Positions 45,501 through 58,200 of a DNA stretch of 64,000 bases are shown here, piece after piece. Numbering within the stretch: position 1 is the first letter of the stretch; every line of letters begins with the position of its first letter. Position numbers and translations under genes: made by a program. The DNA is from Nectonema munidae (taxonomy: Eukaryota > Nematomorpha > Nectonematoida > Nectonematidae). The DNA lies in NCBI GenBank assembly GCA_030549495.1, contig JAUIRK010001018.1:139001-203000 (forward strand). The letters run 5' to 3'. A model generated the notes under the pieces. It had not been told where the DNA came from. It saw only the letters and a program-made list of their open reading frames with translations, and did not search any database.

Positions 45501-48500
45501 GCTTGAATTATCTTTTAGTAAAGTTTTCATTTTGCAGAAAAAAGAAAATCAATGTGTTCAAAATGCAGCTAAAAATTTGAAAAAAAAACAATGCAAATGA
45601 ATCTTCATTGAGTTGAAAAATGATGTATTATTTCTTGATTTTATGTCAGTGTATGTTGTATAAACTCTGACGTTACAAATGCGTTCTTTATATTGTATTT
45701 TCATAAATGGGTCCCAAAGGACTTCTCTGATTATATTCTATTTTTGTTCTAATTTTAAACATGACTTATGGGTCTTCTGGGACCCATTTTATGCATTTAA
45801 GGGTTAATGGCATTATTAATGTCTAATAAGTTAATGGTGGATGTTTTGCTAGAAGTTAGAGAATTTTCAAGGTATTCGTTGAGCCTTGAGAGAGCTTTTT
45901 TCGTATTTTTGTGTGAAAGGAAGGTAGATTAATTGTGATTGATTTAAATGTGACGAGAGATAGTCAATGAGAATTTTACGTAAGATTTTTCCAAGGTGTT
46001 ACCGAGCACAGAAAAGATATTGATGGGTTTCCACTTTTTGAGAATTGAAGTGTCTGTGATGTTTTTGGAGAAGTATGAGCGTCTTTCAGTCATGCTTTGT
46101 AGAGAATAAATGAGTTATCATATAATAGATCAAACGATTTTTTATATGTTTAGAAGATATTAGGCCAAAGCTAGGCGCCGAGTTGACTTTTCGATAATTT
46201 ATAGTACCTGAGACTTTTTTTGTAGTAATGGCAGAAAAAATAAGATTGGCTCTGGATGTGATTTTAGAGAGCCGTAGATATATTGCAAATTGATAAGGAT
46301 CATCTGAGGGAGAAGATAGAAAATAGAAAAGGAGTATTGAACAGGAGAATTTAGCATGTTTTTGGAAGAAGCAGGTCAATATTAGAACTGTATTTTTCAA
46401 ATGCGATCTCATATTAATTGTTAGCTAGGAATTATTTAATATGTTGATGTAAAACTGATCCAGGCGTTTTTTTTTGCTTTTTTAGTGGACGTGAAGTATA
46501 GGAAGTATAGCACTGTTTGTTGGCAAAGATTTCCTTTAAGATTTTAGAGCGTGGTGGAAAGTAGGTATCTAGACAATTTCTCTACAGACAACTATCTACT
46601 AGAGTTGATCGGTAATAATTAACTCTATTAATTAAAATTACGTATAGAAAATAAATGGCATATCTTACATTTTTGAGTATTTGAACCAAATAGCAAAAAA
46701 TATTATTTTCAAAAAACACAAGATACTCTATTCAAAAAAAATACTACAACTAATTGAGTAATAAAATACAAAGTAAACCGGTAGTTAAGCGATTCCTTTA
46801 AAAACTTAATTTAATCTCTATTATAGTAATTGTTAAGAATATTAGCGATTATCTTGTTGGAACTTTAGAAGAAATAGCCTAGTTTAAAGTTTTCTCAGAT
46901 TAGCTTGTAAATAACGCAGAATATGTGGATGAGTGCAAGCTATATTTACCTGCAAATGAATATGCCAGCTTTCTTTAGAATTATTTGTAAATCATCACTA
47001 ATCATGAAAATTCCATATTGAAATAAGAAATAGTGCTAGGCTTTAGTACACCGTCTTATTCTATACATGAAAACATCTTCAAAAACGAGATAAAGCAAAG
47101 ATGGACGGTCCCTGAGATTGAAGTTAACACACTCTCTAGTACTCAAAGCACTTAATATGTAGCCCATACAAGACTCCATACTATAAATTCATTCCTGCAG
47201 GACTCCATACTATAAATTATGTCACATCTACATTTTCAAAAGAGATATAAAAGAGTTTATCCTAGTAAACTAATACTTAAATACATAGCGCCCATCATTC
47301 ATTGGTAAAAAAAAAAGTTCAGTAAGGTTTATTTTCAATCTTATGGCGTTTAGTTTTTTTTGATATATTGTGTTTTCCAGATACAGTGTCCCACATAAAA
47401 ATCTTACTATTTATTCAAAATCAAAGACTAATCTTTAAAAATTACTTTTTTTTTAAAAAATAAAGTTGAATTGCATGTATTTGTTTTTTAAATCTGCAAT
47501 GCAATTCGCGAATTTTTTAAGAAATTATAAGGGGTTCCTTATTTGTAGTTCCATAACCATGCATATTTTATGTTATTATTATTATATGAAAATATGGGAT
47601 GTCCTTCAAAAAAAATTTCGGAAAAATTTGTAGTTGACTCTAGGCTATATCTTAGGCTATATCACTTAAAATTTGCATCCAAGTATAAATGTTACAAGTA
47701 ATTGAAACTTCAAATTATGGAAAATGTGTAATTCCGTAAACGTGGAATAGTAACACGTAGCATTCGCATAACTTCGTATCATTCCCCGCATTACCCTTGA
47801 TTCCTTTAGGTGGACGTTTTAGTGACCACTTGTGGCGGTGTGGAAGAAGACTTGATAAAGTGTCTGCACGATTTCTACGTGGGCGACTTCTTCCTTGATG
47901 GCGCCAGCCTCCGCAGCAGAGGCATCAACCGTATCGGAAATCTTCTTGTTCCCAACGACGCCTACTGCAAATTCGAAGACTGGATCACACCCATCCTCCA
48001 CCAAATGCTGCAGGAACAGATCCGAAGTGTAAGGAACTGCTTCTCCACTCTTCATTTTTGGGACTCAGTATCTTCAGAAATATCCTAGACAGGACAAACA
48101 ACAATTATTTGATAGCTGGGTTATTGTAAGTAGTTAGCTAATATTAGTATGGTGTTGATTAGTCAGTTAGTTTTTTTTTTATTAATTAGTTAACTCATTT
48201 AGTAGCAACGCTCCGAAAGGAAACATAGACGAACTTTTGTTTTGAATAGAATTTGATATAGATTAGTGAAGTCGTCCCCGTCCCCTTTGGAAAGATAGGT
48301 ACAAAATGGGTTAGGTTAAATTGTTATCTATTTAGTTCAATATTATAAGTAAAACAAACATATAGTATTTTTATTAAGTTTTTTAAATCTTTATTTTTTC
48401 TCTACTATTGAGAAGGAGTAATATTGAAGAATAAAGGTACCGTGGGGTGTTTTCATCGAGAAGCCACACTTGCGCCGTTTGTATCGAACTATGAGAAAGT

Positions 48501-51500
48501 AGGCTTGATGTGGGATCGAACCCAAGACCTTGAGTTATCGAAACCCAGTACCTAACCAACCTTACTCACTCAAATAGGATTCCTTTACTTACAAAAAGTG
48601 AATGCTACCTGTTATAAAGATTTATTTCTGAAAACAAACAATAGTACGTTAAGTTTTAAAAACACTAATAATTTATTAATTAATCAACAGAAAAGTCTAA
48701 ATATTTGGTATCTTCCTAAACGTAGCGAACTGGGGCAGCGCATCAAAAGTTCTATATTTATAGTCATTCAAATCTATTCTTACTTTAAGTTTCCACTTTC
48801 GGAAAAAGTTTTTCACATGAACGCTGTTCGCTGCAATAAAGAAAATGTCTAAAGCGAGTGTTGCAGAACGTCGAAATTTTTTACTATTATTTTTGCACTA
48901 CTGTACTTATGATACGAAAAGAATCATAAGTAAAACCGGTCATGAACAGGTCTAATTATTATATATATATATATATCATTTTTTGCTTCAATATCTTTAC
49001 AACGGGCATTTCCTCTCATCTTATTCAAATATTATTCCACGTTAAAACCAGTGATGTATCTAGTACTAGTGCCTCCCTCGCAAAGCGGATGTTAATTTGA
49101 CGTTCTAATAACACTCCAAAAAATGGACAATTCAGATAGCGCGCATCCTCAAAATTATTGGGGGGGGGGGGGGGGGGGCTTTTTTTTAATTTTTGAATTT
49201 AATATAAATGAATTTATTTCTAAGACTTAACCGTAAAACAAGAAAAGTAATATGGAAGTATACTCATAAGTCAAATAAGTCTTTAAAATGGTATAAATAA
49301 GATAAAAAATTGAAAAAATTCACAATTTGAGCTAAAAGAAATAAAGCGGTAAATGAATATGATTTCCAATTTTTTTAAATAAATATAATTTTATAAATTA
49401 ATAATAAATTTGCTTATAAAAATAAACTTTTAATTTTTAATTTTTTTATTTTTCGTTTCAAAATGAAAAATTTGTTAAATGATTTGACTTTGAAGTTTTG
49501 AATTTTTTTCTAGAATTCTTATTTGTAACAGATGTATAATACAATGCTTATCCTTTTCTCTATTAAAAATCAAACATTTCAAAACCAATAAAAAAATAGA
49601 GTTAAAAAATACGAATATGTCCATTTGAAATTATTATAAAAATTATAAATAAAAGTTTCAAGGTGAATTTAAAAGATAAAAAAATTCACTTAAAACATAA
49701 AAACATTTCACTTGAATTTGAAAAGCTGTACTTTAAAAAAAATTTTTTTATCATATATATTTCTTTCCTTCTTCAGAGAAAATAAAATTATTGATCACGC
49801 TTCTTATAATATAGCAGGGGGTCATGGGCCTTTTAGCATCTTGAGAAGGGGTCGCAAGTGCGTAAACGTTAGAAAACACTAATCTAGGCCAGAACATTGA
49901 AAAACCAAATTTATTCTTAATTATTTTTTCAAAAGTGTTCGGTTTAAATTTTTTTCCCAAAAACTTTCTACTCATGAAATGAGGATTGTTCCTTTACAAG
50001 TATTTGTGTAATAAAAAAGTTCAAGATAATAATTAGTACGACTTCGACTCCTTCTCAAAACGTGCGACTCCGTTTTGCGATGGAAAATATAGGAAATATT
50101 AGTATTACATTGAATTTCTATTTACAAAAATAACTATTTCAAATAAACTGGAAGGCAAACAAATATAAAAGATCTATATTTTATATTAAGAAAGGGAGGC
50201 TATTGCCCAATGCTCCTGAATACGCCACTGTATATAAGTATACAGGAATGGATCCAGAGGTGCACATTAGGGTTTCTGTAATTACATCATTAAACCCCTC
50301 CCGGGAAATTTTGCGAGAATTTTTTGTTTCCCAAGATCCCGGGAAATTTTTTTCCTTTATTAAATTTTTCGTTTTCAAACTTAAAAGTGGAAAATAAAAC
50401 AATTTTATTAGAAAAAAATCTGAAAAAAAAAGAAAAAAAAACTTTTTCAAAAAAATAAACAATTAATACTCTCCGATGATAGTCGTGTTCTGATTTTTGT
50501 GAAAGAAAGTGTAGCCGACGAAAAAGCTCTTTCAGCCTCAACGGATGTTGGTGGCACTGTTTTTAAAGCTCTTTCCAATTTTATTATGGTAGTTGATTTC
50601 ACCCCATTTCCTTCAAACTTCATAAGCTCTTGCTTCCAATTTTCTTTTCTCAACGATTCATTTTTCTTTCAAGCGTCATTTCCAGCCTCTCTTCTAAAGA
50701 CAAAGTGTCTTCGACATCATCTATTTCACGTTCATCCAACAAAGAGCCTTTTACTTCCTCTGTCTCCAAGTTTTCAGAGAATTTACTTTTAACTATTTTG
50801 TCACTTAGTCTATATATGATGTTTTTGTCTGGCAGAGAGATAATTTCGTCTTCTTGGGCCCCGTAATTTCCTCCCCGGTTCAAATATTCTAACATTCCAA
50901 CTAAATTGACATTTTTCCTTTTCAAAATTCGATCATTTAACTTTTCTTTGATAGCTAATGAAAAACTGGAAGGTTCTTTATCCAGCTCAATGTTGATAAA
51001 ATCAAATACTGCTTCAGCAGTGAGCAATTTGGCTTTTCTATTACAAAGTTTTTCTAAACCTATTTTGATAGGCTGAAGAGAACAAACAATATTTTTGATT
51101 TGGGTCATTTCAATCTCAAATTTTCAAGTCAATCAAAGCCTTTGCAATCGGAGATTTCAATTCAAGATATCTTTCCAGCATTGCTAATAAGCTGTTCCAT
51201 GTAGTTTTAGAGTCTAAAAATGTCTGATTTCACACATGTGTCGCCGAACTCAGATTGAATATACTTTTTTAAAATATAATTCTTCAAAGGTGACTTCCTG
51301 AATATTTTCACAATTTTCTAACTTTTTTTTATTATCAATTCTCCCACATTATCATTAATATCTAAAGACTTCACGTTGTTTTTCAAGTGCTCTCGATTTC
51401 TAAAGCCAAAGAAAAATCTTCATCAGGAAACTCATCTATTTCCTCATTTGGACTTGGTGAATTTTTATAAAGAACATCGCAAACAGCAAGATGAATCCCA

Positions 51501-54500
51501 TGCGCATAACACTGATGGTGCTCACAATCCAGAAGCTTCCCTAGTTTTATCATGACACTTGCACAATCTGTTACACATGCTACCACATTCTTTTTGACAT
51601 CGATACCAAACTCATCCAACTTTTCCGTCAAAACATGAAAAAACATCAGATGTATAGCTTCCAATCATCTGCAGCATACCCAAACATATAAATTCGCCAT
51701 CGTTGAAATGAACGTTTAGATTTAAATATCGACTTCTATTAACTGAAGTATATTCATCCAAGGATAAGCTACATTTTTGTCCACTGAGAAGTTTTTTTCA
51801 ATATCTTGTTTAACTTTACATATAATCAAATCATACTGTTTCATACATAATCAATTTCATGACATCACTGGGATTTTTCGGTAAAAAATAACCTTTATTT
51901 AACAATTATTCATTTAATATTAATTTAAGCCAGAACAGTAATTTTTATTTTAAGTAAACTTTTTCAGGAAATGCGGTTCCAATATCGTTCCCGGGAGACC
52001 TCGAAATTTTCTCGAGCTAAAAAATTGAATGAGATCCCGGGGAAAGAAATCCTAGTGCACATGAATTACCTCTAACGAGTTGAAGAAAGAAATTTACACA
52101 AGAAACAAGATAAAAATATAATGTAATTAGGTACAAACCAAACAAAGAGAAATCTAGCTTTTCCCCATTTTCTACGAGTCTGAATAAAAAATAAAAAAAA
52201 ACTTTTTTTTTAAAAGGCCATGTATTTTTATCTAGCTTTTGTAACACATGATAAACACAACCATTAAAATGTCTAATTTAAAGTTATTGACAATAGAACC
52301 GAAATCGGTAAAAAGTAAGATTGATCTATTTGCTATATGTCTGAGTATATTGACCCAGTTCCATAAATTTCTAGATTAACAACTGCAAGTATATACTGTA
52401 TTTTTCTAATTAGAACGTCGTTTGGACTCCATCAATGTTTATTGCGCGATTAGGCGCTGAGATTAAAGATGAATCATCCATATGTTACTGGGCTAATAAA
52501 AATGGCATTCCGATCTTTTGCCCTGGATTAACGGATGGAAGCATCGGAGATATGCTCTACATGCATTCCTTCAAGAAAGCCGGCTTCATCATTGACATTG
52601 TGGCAGGTAAATGCACTTCTTTTTTCTTGTGTCCTAACTTCCCAATTTTAATACTGATTCTTCAAAGTATCATATGTTACATCTTTTTCGAAATAATATT
52701 TTTAAAATTTGAAAGATTTATTAAGAAAATTAAGATTTTTTAGCAAGAAATAGATAGAAGATCTTGCTAGGAATAAAGAATTGTATAAATGAAGTGAATG
52801 TTGTATGCATTTGTATGATTATTTCTACCAATGCTTCTGTATAATAGCCTTTTCTGAAGGAGGCATTTTTTGTGGAAACTAGGCAAGAATTTTTATTTCA
52901 AATAAGATTATTTTAGATTAAAACTTTTTAAAAATATCTCGCATGGATAATAAATTGAAAAGAATCATATTTACTTTTCTGAAATAAATTTTTAAAATGT
53001 TAAGTTTCGAATACCGAATGCATAAAAAATCATTAAGCCTAACGGGCTAACTAAACTTTTTTTAAAAATTTTATATAAAAAAAATTTGAAAAAAAAATTT
53101 TTTATTAGGATGATTTATTTATTAAATTTCTTAAGTCGTTTTTCCAACAAAAAGTTTTTATCGAAATCCATTTTAAAAATGGAAGTAGCAGAGAAAACTT
53201 ATGCTGTAGAAAAAAAGATAGCATGTCAAGTTCAAGTGAAATATTTTCAGATTCCAGTTGAATGTTTCTAAGTTTTAAGTGGAAATTTTTATTTATAATT
53301 ATTTCGATTTGAAATATTCGTATTTTTTAACTCTATTTTTGCTTTTGAAAATCTTCCCGAAAATTCTGATGCTGATTCCGTCCGTGATGGCTGGAATAAA
53401 TGAAATTAGCCAATCGGGTTGTATTGTGTGGTTTGGTGAAGGGAAAAGAAATATGCAGTTAGCGTTCATTCATAATAATTAATTATAATGATTGTATTGA
53501 TTATTATTGAATCATCATTATCATCATCCATTCGCTCTAATAAGCAGGTCTTTATCTTGGCGAGCCAAGGTAGACCTTGAATTTGCAGCGACGTCTCAAT
53601 CTTCCTTTCATTTCAGCATCTTCAATCTTCAGGTTCCTTTTCTTCATGTCTTCTTTAACAGCATCTTCCCATCTTTTTTTCGGTCTCCCTCTCCTCGCTT
53701 GTCCAGTGATGTTTTCATCCATTAGTCTTTTCGTTAGTCTTTGTGGATCCATTCTCTCTAAGTGTCCTAGCCAAGGGAGTCTATGCTCTTTCAAACACTG
53801 CTCTATATCTTCCACCCCTGTCATTCTTCTAATCTCTTTGCTTCGCACTTTGTCCAGTAGAGTTTTGCCGCACATCATTCGTAACATCCTCATCTCAGCA
53901 GACTGCATGCGTCTCACTTCAACTTTCTTATAATATTAATTGTAAATCAGTAATTAATGTACTTAAAAAATAAACTTTTAATTTGCTTCGTTTGAAGCTA
54001 AAAAATATGTTAGATAAGTTGGATTTGAAGTTCTGAAGTTTTTACTGTAGAACTTTTATTTGTAACATATGTGTAATACAATGTTTATCCTTCTCCATAA
54101 AAAATTAAACATTTGCAAAATAAAATTAAAAAATACGAATATTTCAATTTGAAATAATTATAAATACTAGGATAAGCCTGTTTGTCTCTCGCTTCTCTCG
54201 AGACATTGTATTCTAGGTCAAGATCATTGGTACTGTGATTCTAGGTCCTGTTAAAGCTCATTATTACCCCCGTGATTCTAGGTCCTGTGAAAGATCATTG
54301 GTACCCCCGTGATTCTAGGTCCTGTGAAAGATCACACTGGTCAACAACAAATTTGTTGTCTGCATTTTTTAAGCTGATTTGGGACGAATCTGGTGCGTTG
54401 AACCCAAAACCCCCATTTTTTTTTTTCATCCGGGGTAGTTTTTTGGGGTGGGGCCCCATGTTGTTTTTTTCTTTTTTTTTTCCCTTTTCCGGGGGGGGGG

Positions 54501-54880
54501 GCTTTTTAGAGGGGGGGGGGGGGGGATATGTGTTATGATAATTATTTTTTTTGATTAAATTTTTTTTTTTAAAAAAAGAGATTTTTAGGGAAAAAGTTTT
54601 TTTTTTTAAATATAAATCTGAAAATGTATACCCCCCCCTGCTCTATTTTTTGTCTTTTTTTTTTTTTTTTTTTTTTTGGTGGGGGTTGGGGGGGTTTCGC
54701 CAGAGGGGGGTGGAGAGATAAGCGTGGTGTTTTGTTTTTTTTGTGGGGGAACATTTTTTTTCTTTGGGGGGGAGTCAAGTGTTTTTAAGGGGGGTGTGCT
54801 TTGTTTTTTTTTTGTTTTTTTTGGTGGTTTGGGGGGGGGAGGGGGGGGCCCCCCGGGGGTGGGGGGGGGGGGGGGGGGCT

Positions 54881-54917
<37 letters not shown>

Positions 54918-55146
54918 GGGGGTTTTGGGGGGGGGGGGGGGGGGGGTGGGGGTTGGGTGGGGGGGGTGTGTTTTTTTTGGTTGGGGTTGGGGTGGGGGGG
55001 GGTGGGGGGTGGTGGTGGGGGGGTGTTCCCCCCCCCTTGGGTGAGGGGGGGGTGGGGGGGTGGGGGGGGGGTTGGGGGGGGGGTTTTTTTGGGTGGGTTT
55101 TTGGGGGTGGTTTTTGGGGGGGGTTTTGGGTGTTGTCTTTTGTGGT

Positions 55147-55188
<42 letters not shown>

Positions 55189-55212
55189 GGGGGGGGGGGG
55201 GGGGGGGGTTTG

Positions 55213-55258
<46 letters not shown>

Positions 55259-58200
55259 CATTGATAACTCCGTGATTCTAGGTCTTGTTAAAGATCATTG
55301 GTACCCCTGTATTTCTAAGTCCTGTTAAAGATCATTGATACCCTAGTGATTCTAGGTCCCCTCAAAGATCATTGCTACCCCAAATAACCAATAAACCATC
55401 CACAAAGATCATTAGTACCAATAAAGATCATTGGTACCTTTAATAATAATAATCTGAGGCTTATAAAAATTTTTTTTTTATTTTTTGAAAACCAAAAATA
55501 ATTGAAAAATATGGATGCTCGATAGGCATGGTTTAAAATGATTTAAAAAATTTCTTGTTTAAAGGTTTCTTTCAAAATTAAAAATTTGTAAATTTTGACA
55601 AAAAAATTCTTTAAAAAATTGTTAAAATCAAAATAAATATTTTAAAATTTTAAAATAAAATTTAAGCAATTTTGAATAAAATGATCTAATAAAATTGGAA
55701 AAAAATTTTTTTTTGTTTTGATCTAAAATTTTTAAATCAAAAATCTCAACCTTTTTTATAAAAAAAATTATAAAAAATATTTTGAATTTTTTTTGCAAAA
55801 TTATTTCTTTGTAAAAGTACTTTAACTTGAAATTTTTTCAAAATTATTTAAACATCTCGTGGGAATTGAAAATGTAAGAAAATTTTGAGTTCAGGTGCGG
55901 GTCAATGAACCCACTCTCAGATCATTTCATTTGCACCTAGTGATAGCGCTACCGAAATGAAGTAGGTTAACATTTTATAGTTTGCAAAAATCTTTTTGAA
56001 TCTAAAAGTAATTGGACTTTGAATGCTAAAAGTAAAAAAACCCATATATATATGATTCGCTTGGAATTATTATGTATTAGAACATTTTCAAGTTGAAACC
56101 AAAATTAAAAAAATTCATTTAAATTTGAAAACATTTCTTCAAACAGAAATATTGAGATATACCCTTTACCCAGTTTTATTTCTCTTCTAAATTGTAGTCT
56201 GTCAAACTTGTAGTGAGGCAGTTATTTAGTGAATGTGTCTATTCTTAGTTTAAAATTATTAACTCAACAGCAAAACTGGTCTACCCTGGCTGCTGGTATG
56301 TAGATATGATGATGATGACGGCTCACAAATATGGCATCGAGCATACAACGTATATGATGTGTGTGTTCTGCTGTTTTTATATGACTCTTCATTTATGTGG
56401 ATTGCAGGTTATAAGGACAGGCAAGACAAAATTCAAACTTCAAGAATATCTAAATCATTCTAAAATAATATATTTTTTGTATATTACTTTTCACTTTTTA
56501 TATGTTCGAAAATGGGGGTTTTGAAATAGGAATATATGAAACTTTAATTAGTAGACTTATGCTTTTGACAGATAAAAATGATAAAAAGCAATGCCTTTTT
56601 ATATAAATAAAATAAACACTGATAAAAATAGTGAATATATAAAGTATATAAATAAGTAAAATGAATGTATGGTGTGAGTGGTGATGACATTTACATGAAA
56701 TGAAGACATTTTTATTGTTGAGAAATTTTTCTAGAACCTATAGTAATTCTGGTAGTAATTTTCACTACTCTTTCTATATATCTTATGCAAAAACTAACAC
56801 ACTCCACAACACATTGTATTACATTCAATACATGCCCTAACATATATTACGTAGATATGTATATTAATAAATCTCTTTTCTGCATCTGTAATACCTCAAT
56901 ATAGTTTGCTTATAATACGTTAGTTGAAATAGATGTATATCAATATTATATATCTAGAAATAAGAAGTAAACAAAGCTTCCAAGCCCGAAAGGGAAGCTT
57001 TCTTAGAGAGCTGGGCTAGGAAGAACTTATAATTTTTTGTCTCAAGGGAGTTTCATAGAGGGGGTTCGGCTCCTTTGTCTTTCTTTATTGAAAAGCTTGA
57101 GTAAATATGATTTCAGTTATCCAGTATTTATATTCAAGATGGTTTTCTTTCTCAATGTATAAAAGCTAGTAATATTCTGCATATATCCTCTCTTTTATGA
57201 ACGTTACGCCTCGTCTAAAATCATAATAAAATTAAAGTGTAGATCATCAATTGTAAGCATATAATAAAACAATTATATAGTTATATATTCTAGTTTTTTA
57301 CATATTGTTTTAAGTAGTATAGCTACAATCATTTTTTTATTAATGATTAAAAAAGTTGAAGGAGCTGGATTGCTGGAGCCAGACAATTTTTTTCTGGCTC
57401 CTAAACTCTGCTCTTATCCTCAACATTTTAAAAACAATATCAATGTATGGCTCAGTCAAATGTAGTTTAATTTTCCTTTTGATTTTGACCTCAAATGGCG
57501 CGCTAGATGATTAACTTCTAAAGTGAGTAAAAACTCAGGAAAAGAGACACGTCTTCAGTTCAATCAGATAAGTAAGATTTAAGACAATCCTTTGTATAAG
57601 ATCAAAAACTCATTTCAGCAATAAAATTCACAAGAGCAGATTCAGTAATACCTCCAGAGAAGGCAAATTCCCTTTTAAACGAAAACATCTAAACAAAGTT
57701 AATTATTTTTTCATAAGTGAATTGAATAATGTAATTGAAAGACAGAAAAAGGAATATAGTGTTAATTTTTTATTATCAATTTTATAAAATTCGCTTTGGA
57801 CCATTTTAAGCAATCTGCGTCTGTTTCCATTGTATGAGTTTTCTCATGGTTCATCATCATTCATGTAAGATTGGCTGGCACAGCTGATAATGATTACTTA
57901 GATCTCACAAATTTAATAATGATCAAAGATAGGTGATGTATAATGTTGTTTTGCACGCAGACATTAAAAGAATCAATGATGTAGCAATCAATTCCAAGAT
58001 GTCAGGCCAAATATTGCTTGGAGGAGGCTTGCCAAAGCATCATATCAACAATGCCAATTTGATGAAAAATGGCGCAGACTTTTCAGTCAACGTCAACACC
58101 GCTAACTTCTTTGATGGCTCCGATTCTGGTGCCCTACCCGATGAAGCAGTGAGCTGGGGCAAAATAAAGTCATCTGGTTGCAGCGTTAAAGTAAACACGA

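Larger units (their letters stand above)
52607..57960 (+). other. DHPS intron 5
   Basis: 5.35 kb. Contains LINE tails, the 37-bp minisatellite with the poly-G desert, and AT-rich diverged relatives of the 49385 repeat. 55440-57950 has no recognisable gene; a 9-bp hairpin GGAGCCAGA/TCTGGCTCC lies at 57375-57401. Confidence 0.7.

Noticed and set aside
54676-55328. Long overlapping Gly-rich and Pro-rich open frames on both strands
   Set aside because: They only reflect poly-G and poly-C sequence; every frame is open without any codon structure.
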